Below are positions 32,771 through 42,356 of a DNA stretch of 64,000 bases, piece by piece; the stretch's first letter is position 1; the number at the start of each line of letters is the position of its first letter. Made by a program: the position numbers and the translations under genes. The notes beneath the pieces were generated by a model. It was not told the DNA's origin and ran no database searches. It saw only the letters and a list, made by a program, of their open reading frames with translations. The stretch is from Limnephilus marmoratus (lineage: Eukaryota > Arthropoda > Insecta > Trichoptera > Limnephilidae): positions 22,515,286-22,579,285 of the forward strand of contig OU862913.1 of the NCBI GenBank assembly GCA_917880885.1, in the 5' to 3' direction.

Positions 32771-33779
32771 GCCCTCTGTAGATATTAGTCCAACCTACGC
32801 TTGTTACATAAAAATTTCTGTAACAAGGTGTGTGCACCCTCTTACACACACTTTATTTATGGTTTCGGTGTGTGGCACCTCTAGTGCTTGCCCATTGACA
32901 TTTGGGCATTGGTAATATTGCGAGCCTTGCAATATTTTTAATGCAACAGTTGCTGATCCTGGACAAATTCAAATCAGGATATTTGAAAAAGAGAACTCTT
33001 CATTCTTTGAGCAGCCATAGGTGACCACGGCCACCGTCCCTGTGGCGGCTCGACGTAATCAAATTGTCATAGTTCGCCATAATTTAACAACATGTGAAAA
33101 CTGATAAATCCGCGCCCATCAGCGGCATCCATCATGGAAGACCATCAGGACAATCATAGAAACCTGTATCAGTAGCGGAGTAACATGGGAGTCCATTATT
33201 TCTGCTGGATCAAAACTACATCCAGCATCTGCAGACGCAGACAACAAGACCTTCCGACTACACCTGGATCCAGAGGTGCTCGCAGAGATGCGGCCGAAGA
33301 TCGCCCACCTTGGCCGTCATCAACATAGTCGGCTGGCTAGCAACCGCCCTTGGACGGGACGTCGCTGAAAAACCGCGGGACTGGAGGCCTGATTCGTCGC
33401 TCCAGCCTGCCGTTCAGCACATGTCAGCAGCGGAGGGAGCTGACCGCAAATCTCCGAAGGCAGCAAGCAGCATCATGGATCGCCTACGTATGGCATCACC
33501 CATTCATCAACTTTAAACGGTACTAACGCTCCATAACATTGCCCATTCAGATTTACCTGCCAGATTTACCATTCAGATTTAATTTTTATTGTAAATGTAA
33601 ATAAACTAATTTAACTGTCTCAAAGCAATAATCTCTTTTTATTAAATAACCTATCATACAAAGTATACACAGCCGCCTGTTTAAGGTCCACGCCTGAGAT
33701 AAAAATTCTCCAGAAACTTTCTAACTTGTCTCTTGCTCTCCATCTTACATTGGAAGCTGTATATTCACTAACATTTAGT
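32771..33779. other. unassigned block next to LTR
   Basis: It starts with a CTGTAGATATTAGTCC motif that is repeated at 34345-34510, so the whole interval to 34342 looks like an insertion into that short-repeat tract. A segment 32805-33670 has TGTTAC and GTAACA motifs and an AATAAA near 33600, and could be a second LTR-like unit. Bases 33660-33779 read on the minus strand like an LTR-element leader (short frame MESKRQVRKFLENFYLRRGP). Uncertain. Confidence 0.35.
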
Positions 33780-33797
33780 GCCCCACGTTGGGCGCCA
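33780..33797 (-). promoter_or_regulatory. retrotransposon primer-binding site, tRNA-Lys type
   Basis: On the minus strand it reads TGGCGCCCAACGTGGGGC, the classic 18-base site complementary to the 3' end of tRNA-Lys (the Lys1,2 type). It starts three bases after the LTR end at 33801, where a primer site is expected. Confidence 0.8.
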
Positions 33798-33800
33798 AAA

Positions 33801-34342
33801 TGTTACCTGGGATGAGGTGGCAACAATGAAGATTATTATGAGCAATGAGGACTCAACATGCCAATTACAAGGATTGGGTTCTAGTACGAAAACAAGGTAT
33901 TCGAAAATAAAAAAAGAGTATATTGTGAATTAAAAAGGACATCCTAAGTCTAAAACTGTCTGGCATAAAGGGCTTGCTTAGATAATAGGTTGATGGTGAT
34001 ACCGTGATAAGTCGTAGTGTGGCTGAAGCGTGGCTTGTCGAAAACTCCTCGTTTTATATAAAGAATCTCACATCGAGAGAATGGCAGGGCTGCAAATCCT
34101 TGGCTATAAGCCAAAAAAAAGTCCATCCAGAAGCAGGACAGGCTGATGTCTTCAGAGGCCAATCATCCTCCCAGGATGATTTAAAGTCGGCTTCCAAGAT
34201 GGCGAGAGTGACTTCCCACATGTATGATCTTGTATGATAACGATTTATACTCCATTCGTCGTCTTACGGTCCAGAGGATCGCCCAATGCTCTGGGCTGTA
34301 GTACAAATAATCTTCATTGTTGCCACCTCATCCCAGGTAACA
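33801..34342 (-). mobile_element. LTR of an LTR retrotransposon (542 bp)
   Basis: Runs TG...CA, with unusually long inverted ends (TGTTACCTGGGATGAGGTGG at one end, its complement at the other, about 36 bp). It is followed on the minus strand by a tRNA-Lys primer site. A TATATAAA box lies near 34055 (minus strand) within it. No gag or pol follows and no partner LTR was recognised, so the element is largely deleted. Confidence 0.7.
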
Positions 34343-34344
34343 CG

Positions 34345-34510
34345 CTCCCTAGATATTAGTCACCATTGGGACCGTCGTAGATATTCGTCCGACCTTAGCT
34401 CTGTACCTAGATATTAGTCCTCACTCTGAAGTTCATACATATAAGTCCAACATATGAGCTGTAGATATTCGTCCGACATACCTACAGGCTGTAGATATTA
34501 GCATCTGGAG
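34345..34510. repeat. short repeats of GTAGATATTAGTCC type
   Basis: At least six copies of TAGATATT(A/C)GTCC(G/A) spaced 25-45 bp. One more lies at 32777, beyond the LTR block, consistent with insertion into the array. Confidence 0.7.
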
Positions 34511-34757
34511 TCGAAATTTCTCGCAGTGCGTAGTACAAAACCCAGCATTTACTACACGTCATTACGATATGAACCTGAAATCATCAAAAAGTTTTTTTAT
34601 TTGTATGTAAGAACGACTAGGTGCCTTTGTGACAAATTAACTTTTGCACACGTTCTAATAATTGGTGTTTTGTAAATACTAAGAGACAGAATTTTACTAT
34701 CAGGGAACTTTACTAAATTGATTGAGCATGCTCAAGGCCAACAATTTAACATACACG

Positions 34758-35702
34758 CAGGGTGTCCCAAAAGAAAGTTGATATTTGTTTTGCTTTCTGT
34801 GTCAACGCAACTTTTCCGAGAGGCGCGGGGGGTATGTCAATCAGTAGTCTGGCTCTTGGGATTTTAGTCGCTATGAAGCATGTCTCGGGAGCGACTGCGA
34901 GTTGTGCGTGCGTGAGTTTTACAAAAATGGTGATTCGGCCACTGTAGCGTGTAGAAGATTTTGCAATATTTGAGGTTTTCGTCAATCGAATGATGCGCCA
35001 AGCATTCCTCTCATTCGAAAAAGGGCAAAAAATTTTGAAGAGATCGGTACAACGCTGGCAAAATCAAAATCCGGGCAACCAAGGTGATCGAGAACGGTAG
35101 AAAACGTAGAGAGTGTTTATCAGTATTTTCGTGACGACTCAAACTTTTCGATTCGGAAGCGCGCAAATGTCCATAGATTATCGTTACACAGCATTTTGCA
35201 CAAATACCTAATGCTGCACCCCTACAAACTTATTGGCTATAACCAAAGAACATGGTTCCAGCAAGACGGAGCAACATTACATACGTCTCTGCCATGAGTT
35301 CGTGAATTTTTCCCTGGCAAATTGATTTCCAAGAGAGGTGACATAAATTGGCCTCCCCGTGGTCCTGACCTAACTAACACCTATGGACTTTTTCCTGTGG
35401 GGTTATCTCAAATTTAAAGCGTACGCCAAAAGTCCGACTTCCCTGATGAAATTAAAAGAAAATATCCGTCACGAAATGGCAGCCATCACGTAGCCTACCT
35501 GGCGAGCCGTCATAAGAAATTTTACTCTTCGATTAAATGAATGCCGCGAACGTGAGGGTTTGCATTTGGACGATATTATTTTTAAGAAATAAATTCCCAA
35601 ATTGTGTTTTTTGGTATTTAATAAACATTTTTTCGATAGAACCCTTACTTTTTTTTTAAATCGATCAACTACATATTATCAACTTTCTTTTGGGACACCC
35701 TG
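34758..35702 (+). mobile_element. Tc1/mariner-superfamily element, 945 bp, decayed
   Basis: Terminal inverted repeats CAGGGTGTCCCAAAAGAAAG (26 bp matched) lie at both ends, with TA next to the right end. Inside, a broken transposase shows a helix-turn-helix remnant (RSVQRWQNQNPG near 35050) and, near 35265-35440, WFQQDGATLHTS, GDINWPPRGPDLT and FFLWGYLKFKAYAKSP, the catalytic DDE/D region. Stops and shifts make it inactive. Confidence 0.88.
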
Positions 35703-36220
35703 TATATCGAAGGGAAACTAATGGGAAATATACGATATTGTATAGAAGAAAGATTAACTTTTTTATTTTTATCTTTCATTTCTGCCAACGATTTTTTTTT
35801 CTTTATCTGTTAACATATTATCATTTTACTTTTGTATACTTTGTCAGTATTCTCAGTAGTTTTTTACTGCTAATTCTATATTTAATTACTTTACTGCTTT
35901 TATAACCATGTACTTGACTGTGAAATCTAATAATTAAAATTGTAAACGGCACTGTGCCCTCATTAATTTAGTATTAAGTTCTACAAATAACAGTATGTAC
36001 CTACCTAATGAGTTAATGAGAACTATACCGGGCAATATGACAGTCCTAAAACGGGAAATCTCCTATTTGGATAGTCAAAGGTTTATTATGATGTATGTGT
36101 AGTTTTTTTGTTAAAATAAATAAACATGCTTTTTACGAGCAACAAATATTTGCCAGAAACTAAAGACAATGTTGAAGTTGTACCTACATTATAACTCTTA
36201 ATATAAAATATTCCCTGGGA
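35703..36220. other. AT-rich DNA without recognised gene
   Basis: No supported feature. The hydrophobic frame at 35690-35905 reflects T-rich sequence. Confidence 0.45.
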
Positions 36221-36257
36221 CAGTGGCGGATACAGAAAAAACTCAAGGGGGGGGGCG

Positions 36258-37483
36258 CAAGGGCGTAGCTAGGATTTTGTTAAGGGGGGGGCAGGTGTAG
36301 ACAAACCAAGAATATATCTAATGTAAATGCAACAAAATAATACCTACTGGGGGGGGGGGGGGGGGGTGGCTAGAGAATTTCAGAAATAGGCTATTTTCGT
36401 CTATAAAAAAACCGTCCGGCACAAAATTCTCGGGACATTCCATGGGGAGCCATAGAGCTACGAAAATATAAATAACACCGTATTCAATGTCACCTCTCCG
36501 GCGTTCAAACGGTTTTTAGTCATCGTTGATCTCAGCCATGTTTTAACACGACGCAGTGTAGAAAAGGACCTCTCTATATTACTTGTAGTGCAAGGTTGTG
36601 CCAAGGAAATAAGTATTGCTTTTTTTGTTGCGGGAAAGAAAATGTTCGCCTCCTTAAACAATTCAGTACAATCCATTTTTTTGAGATCTTTTCTGGTCAT
36701 ACCCTTGTTCTGTTATTTTTTATATCATAGTTCGGCTTCTTGATTAAAATTAAGTAAATCGTAGTATAGGCAAAAACTTTGTGCTTTTTCTTTAAAATCA
36801 ATTAATGACGTATTCAACAATGCATTGTACAGGGATGTAGCGACATTAATCCGAAAGCAGGCAAATTTTGGTCACCAAAACGCTGCTCCAATGCAGATAT
36901 TAAGGAATCTAAATAAGGAATGATAATCGATCGCTTCCAAAAATCGCATTAAGTCTCAGCAAGGTAACAATTTAACAATTAAAAATAATAATTCTCAGCA
37001 AGGTAATTGGACCGATGTTGTTGGCAAGATGCAATGCGTGGGACTTGTATATCAGTTCCAAAGGCAGCCGCAGTTCTGATTGAAATATCTAAAATATTTT
37101 GGCTCTCTATGTCTACGTTGCTTCCATGATCATTTATAACTATAACAGAAATTAAACCATTAATATGACTCATACATGCGTACATATTGATAGTTTTCGA
37201 TTGTAAAGCATTGGCAATAGATTCCAATATGCCCGAGCACTTGGTTATCAGTTGAACACATATAATGAAAACTGATTTAATAACAGCGCAATGTAACTGA
37301 TAGGCACGTTTTCTTGATGCTGCATTAATCATGACAAACTAAAAAGGTAATAATAAAAATTAAATTGATTCTCACAAACAATAGGCTACCGACGTAAACT
37401 TTACGGTTTGTGAGCATTTCTGCACCTTCTAGGGGAGGGCAGCTGCCCCCCCCCCCCCCTGCCCGTACCTCGATACGCCCTTG
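36258..37483 (-). mobile_element. inner hAT element, 1.23 kb
   Basis: Termini CAAGGGCGTA and TACGCCCTTG are inverted, flanked by an 8-bp duplication GGGGGGCG (36250-36257 and 37484-37491). It carries hAT transposase remnants on the minus strand. The duplication lies in a G-run, so the exact border could shift by a base or two. Confidence 0.75.
36440..37335 (-). pseudogene. hAT transposase remnant (zinc-finger-MYM/ repressor-like type)
   Basis: The C-terminal dimerisation motif is clear at 36458-36700: FPATKKAILISLAQPCTTSN, IERSFSTLRRVKTWLRSTMT. Upstream (36979-37332) is a piece with KTINMYACMSHINGLISVI, matching the central part of the same class. Stops separate the two pieces. No active product is expected. 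Confidence 0.75.
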
Positions 37484-37499
37484 GGGGGGCGCTAAAGAT

Positions 37500-38066
37500 A
37501 TAAGAAAACTAAAAAGTAGACAACGGGGAGAATACGACGAACCGCACAAAGAGGAGACCGACTATATGATTTTGGCAGCCACCTCTGGTCTGGAGCTCCA
37601 AAATACCTAAAAAATACCCTCGAATCTGTGCAGAAACGGGCGGTCCGCTTTTGATTCTCCCGTCTTAACAGACGGATTGCAATCTTTAGAGCACAGGCGT
37701 CGGGTGGGAATGCTATCCTTGTTCTACCGGTATTACAATGGAAGATCCTCCGATTAACTAGCGTCATTGATCCCTTCGGCACCGGTGCATAGTCGGGTAA
37801 CACGCCAAACGCGTGCCCAACATTTGTACACGGTAATATTTGTCACATGAGAACGGGTCGTTTCTTCGACTCGTTCTTGTGTTCAACAGCTCGGCTGTGG
37901 AACGACTTTACGGCCTCTGTGTTTCCTCCTTCCTACAACATGGACACTCTTCAAGTCCAATTTCATCTCTTCCTCTCCTCAAAAAGACCCTCCACACAGC
38001 ATCCCAGATGACATAGGCCCCGAGGGAAATTATTTTCCTCAGGGCCTCCTGTGGAGTTAATGTAAA
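37500..38066 (+). mobile_element. Jockey/CR1-like LINE 3' fragment
   Basis: Parallel to 52120-52615. It encodes broken C-terminal reverse-transcriptase sequence (LWSGAPKYL-like, then HRRRVGMLSLFYRYYNGR-type and FFDSFLCSTARLWND), followed by the family hairpin at 38016-38046 and an A-run. 5' truncated, with frameshifts. Confidence 0.75.
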
Positions 38067-38319
38067 AAAATACTATCTCATTCTCTCGCAGGCTAAAACA
38101 TACAGATGCATGTGTTTGTCAAATCACAACGGTGCTAAAGAAGTTTCCACTTCAATAAATAAATAAAAGATTGACGGACCGCACATTTAAAACTTGGCTG
38201 GCCACAGGGAGCAGTAGGGCTGCATTACACGATCAAGGGAATCAAATACTTGAGTCGCGCCGTGTTAAGGGTACCTTTACATGAAACGACGTATGAATGT
38301 GAATGAAGCAAAATTTCAA

Positions 38320-38680
38320 TTTAGGAGGCGAGTGTGGGTACCGCTGCCACGGGAATTATTTATTGGATAAACAACACCTTTGCTATAAGTCATCCCAAGT
38401 GGGTCGCTACGTTTGGTGACTTAGCAGGGATGCCTGAGTTCTTGGGATGTGATTTTTCAAAGTAGTGGCGGAAGTAGTAGGACTGGTTGAGGGAGACAAT
38501 TTAACCTCTCCAGCAGGAATCCCTCGACCCATTCCCTCGCATCGCAGTGGGAGGGAAAATTTCATCCGTCCATCTCTCCTGGACACACTAACCCAGAGAG
38601 TCCTGGCCACCTATCATACATACCTTTTTCCTTCCACTAAATGACTAAAATGACCCTTCACATAGCATCTTCAAAAACAT
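38320..38680 (+). mobile_element. SINE-like repeat, family S
   Basis: Sense copy from GGAGGCGAGTGTGGGTACCG to the CCTTCACATAGCATC block. It lacks the last hairpin. Moderately diverged. Confidence 0.75.
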
Positions 38681-38724
38681 TTATTTTTAATAAAAAGATA
38701 ATAATATATTTTGTAATAGTTACC

Positions 38725-39020
38725 CAAAAATGACAGTGGATAAGTTTATGTATTCGGGAAGTATGTTTACGAGATATGGGGAGTCTGATAGAGATATTGA
38801 AAGGAGGGTAAATGCGGGTAACTCCGCATTTATGGAGGACTGAACGCCGTTGGCGCTAACAAAAAACTGTCGAAAGAAGCGAAAGCGAGGAAGGACTAAA
38901 TGCTATAGAAAGCCATGATAGTGAGAAAAATATGAAAAGAATGCAAGGTTGATACAAGCGTAATAAGTAAGATTAAGAAAGGAACGCTCAGATGGTTTAG
39001 ACATGTAGAGCGAATGATTG
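38725..39020 (+). pseudogene. RTE-like LINE fragment
   Basis: Reads FMYSGSMFTR, RDIERRVNAGNS, then in another frame GLNAVGANKKLSKEAK and later RWFRHVERM-like sequence. It is the same protein region as the LINE at 6496-9486, with deletions and shifts. Confidence 0.8.
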
Positions 39021-39279
39021 AAGAAAGATTTTCTTGTATTTAGGGTGGCCAAGGGGGGGGGCGCGCGCCCCCTGCGCCCCCCCCTGTATCCGCCACTGCC
39101 CCGGGAACATAATATGTAGCATCTCTGATTCTGTCCAATTTAAGCCTTTCTTCTCGTTTCTCGTAACGTGTTCAACATAGCGCCCGCGCCGTTTGTCTTT
39201 GCCGAGCGATTTAGTCTCTCTGTTAGCACAAGAACTGTCGTCGAATACTCACGTAAGCATCGATGTCATGTACCTACAA

Positions 39280-40064
39280 ATAGGCTTGTTGAAAAAGTAT
39301 CGATATTTTTAATTCGATATATCGATATTTTTAGCCGATATATTTTGATCCGATATATCGATACAAAATATCCAATATCGAAAATTGTATCAAAAACGAT
39401 ATTTTTTTAAATTTATGTAGGTATTTAAAGTCATAAGAATCCAAAACCGTATAGGAACGAGCGGAAAAAAGTAACTGTATTGGGTCATGACATCTGGTGG
39501 TTGAAATTTTAACTATTAAAAGCTTACAAATCGATTGTCTTTGCATTCGTATTTGTGATCACCAATACTATCTCATGTGTGTAGGTACATACATAGAAAT
39601 ATATGCTATTTTCGCCATTTTTTTCTAAGCCACTCCTATGTGTTGGTTCCCAATTGTCTATGATTATTGACTATACCTTGTCCCAAACACAAAGTTCTTT
39701 TTGACAGATTAATACGCCAATAGAATGTTACAAGACGCATACAAACTTTGTATGCGTCTCAGTTTACATTAAGTTAGAAGACAGCTTTTTAGTTTTCGAT
39801 ATTTTTGTAATTATTACGCAATGAAAATGAATAGTGATAAAAATACCTTCATTTTTATTGAGATTTTTGTACATTAAAAAAAGCAAATTGTGTACAAAAA
39901 TTACTATCGATAATATTAAGCTGAATACACTATTATTTTAAAAACGGAAAATCTCTTGAAAATTTGACCGATATATCGATATTTCTTCCTCGATATATTA
40001 ACGTCGATATTGATATTTTAATAAATATCGATACATCGATATTTTTTTCACTTTTGACATCCCT
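39280..40064. mobile_element. hAT-like short element rich in ATCGATA motifs
   Basis: Flanked by ACCTACAA on both sides (39272-39279, 40065-40072), an 8-bp duplication. Its ends are imperfect inverted repeats (AGGCTTGTTGAAAAAG versus AGGGATGTCAAAAGTG), each followed by many TATCGATA motifs. No coding capacity. Confidence 0.6.
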
Positions 40065-40112
40065 ACCTACAACCTACAGTCTACATACGCACGTAAGCCG
40101 TAAGCCAGGGGG

Positions 40113-40294
40113 CCAAGTCTCTATTTTTATTGTTTACTAAACAGCCTGTTACTTAACATTGATTACGTCACAAAATTCCGCATTACGAATTAATAGAGAC
40201 TACAAAAAATAGCGCTAAGGTCAAAATACGTGTTTGTGACGTATTAATGTTAAGTAACAGGCTGTTTAGTAAACAATAAAAGATAGAGACTTGG
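40113..40294. mobile_element. 182-bp palindromic MITE
   Basis: Arms CCAAGTCTCTATTTTTATTG and onwards match as inverted repeats for about 47 bp. G-rich GGGGCC flanks lie on both sides and may hide the target duplication. Non-coding. Confidence 0.85.
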
Positions 40295-40514
40295 GGGCCA
40301 GGTGCCATATTCTTCAATAGCAGTCTCACCCCCTATTGCTCGCTTGCGTTGCCGAAAAAACATATCGATGTCTGCGCATTATCTATTAACGGCGCTACAG
40401 CTTCTTCTTATAAATATTTTTTCAAGATAATTAGTATTGGATATAAATGAATTATATCATGTGTCTGGACTTAGGTAAGACCACTCTCTGGGACTAACAT
40501 AAGTACAATTTTTT

Positions 40515-41310
40515 TTTAAATTAGCTCCACACAGGAGGCCTCGAGGAAAATAATTTCCTTCAGGGCCTATGTAATTTTAGAGGATACTGTGTGGAGGGTC
40601 TTTTTAAGAAAGGGAAGGATATGAAGTTCTGGGAAGGAAAAGGTATGAGGGGTGGGGGTCAGTGCGTCCAGAAGTGACGGACGTACGAATCCGTCCCTTC
40701 AACGGCGGTGCAAGGCGATGAGGATAGAAGACCTCCCTTCATCAGTCTCACTTGATCCTGACCATCACTTTCAATTTGGGAGGCGGATTTGGGTACCGCC
40801 GCCCCGGGAACCTTTATTGGATAACCAACACCTCTGCCATAGGTCACCCCAAGTGGTTCGCTACGTTTGGTGATTTAGCAGGGGTGCCCGGGTTCATGGG
40901 GTGAGGTTTGTCTAGGTCTCGAAGGCGGATGACCAGGACACACTGAACCCCAGATTCCTACCCACCCCTTAAACCTTTTTCCTTCCCAGAACTCTCCTCT
41001 CCTTCCTTTCCTTAAACAAACCCCTCCACACAGCATCCCTAAAGATAACATAGGCCCTGAAGGAAATTATTTTTCTCAGGGCCTCCTGTGTGGAGCTTAT
41101 GTAAAAAAAATAAAAAAAATCATGCAGCAGGTGGGCAGCGCACCAGCCGTCAAGACCAGGACAAACCTCACCCCATGAACCCGGGCACCCCTGATAAGTC
41201 TCCAAACGATGCGAACCATTTGGGATGACATACGGCAGAGGTGTTAGTTATCCAATAAATTGTTACCGGGGCGGCGGTACCCACACCCGCCTCCTAAATT
41301 GATGCACGCA
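40515..41310. mobile_element. cluster of three family S copies in alternating orientation
   Basis: An antisense 3' half lies at 40515-40765 (hairpin 40537-40567). A near-complete sense copy follows at 40768-41110 (hairpin 41053-41082) with an internal deletion. An antisense 5' half lies at 41122-41310. They abut within a few bases. Frames through them are not genes. Confidence 0.85.
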
Positions 41311-42356
41311 CGATGCAATACAAGAATGGATGAAGATCTCAACTAATAATTTTACGTTAATAGTTATTCGAAACAAAATTGTTATGTAACTTTTTTCGTC
41401 TATTTTGATAGACATAAGCATCGATTGTATTAATAGTGCGAAATTAAATTATCTCCACTGAATTACGATAAATTAGGAACTCCAGTGAAAAATATTATGG
41501 ATTTAAAAAATATATTCATATATGTAGACCAATAACGCTGATTCTGAATATATAAGTTTTATTAAGGTAATAAAAATAATATTAAACGCAGAGTTTTTAA
41601 AAAATATATTAAAAAGTCCATTTTTAATCGGGTCGTAAAAATACGCCATAATATACATAATATACAATACGTCACGTAAAGTCATTGTATGGGATTGTAT
41701 GATATGACACAAGCCATCGTATTAATTTATTCGTTTATTTACATACTGTTTATAGAGATTTAGTTGTTATGTTTATTGAAACATTATTTAGGCCTAAATA
41801 ATGTTTCAAAAATAAAGGTTTCTCTTATTAGTTTATCTCTATTATTGAAAATATTCAAAAACTACTGCACAAAAAAAAATATTTCGAACAACGGAATTCA
41901 AAATGGCGGTAGTTGATCAGCTGATTGTACGATTCTATAGTAATTTTTCAGGAGTGATGACGTCACACGATTCACCGTACATACGGTAGTTTTCGGGGGG
42001 TTTTGAAAAATTAAAACTTTGACAATTATTTTAACTATTAAAACTAAGTCTAAGAATAAAAAAAAATGCAGTTATTTAAGTTAGAAGGTCATTCATTATT
42101 CATAAAAAAATAAAACAAATTGGACTGGAGTTATCTATTCTGTCTTATACGTTTGCACAATAATTTATTATCTTTACAAGATGTCTGTTTTATTTTGGTC
42201 CCAATTCAACAGTATAAAATGTTATCAAAGTATCGTCAGTGGTGGCTGGTCTGGTGGTAACATAAATATACAAACCACCCACGGTGGTAATGACTAATAC
42301 ATTTCACCAAATTCTAGGACCGGCCGCGGCCGGCGCTAACTAGTTAGTACTGGTTA
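41311..42356. other. AT-rich DNA without recognised gene
   Basis: Nothing convincing. A short GGTGG-rich segment at 42240-42300 has local inverted similarity only. Confidence 0.45.

Larger units (their letters stand above)
36221..39098. mobile_element. outer hAT-like element, 2.9 kb, with nested insertions
   Basis: Termini are inverted repeats CAGTGGCGGATACAG. The flanks CCCTGGGA (36213-36220) and CCCCGGGA (39099-39106) are an 8-bp target duplication with one change. Its own sequence is mostly displaced by later insertions: an inner hAT (36258-37483), a LINE tail (about 37500-38066), a SINE-like copy (38320-38680) and an RTE-like fragment (38725-39020). G and C runs occur at both ends. Confidence 0.75.
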
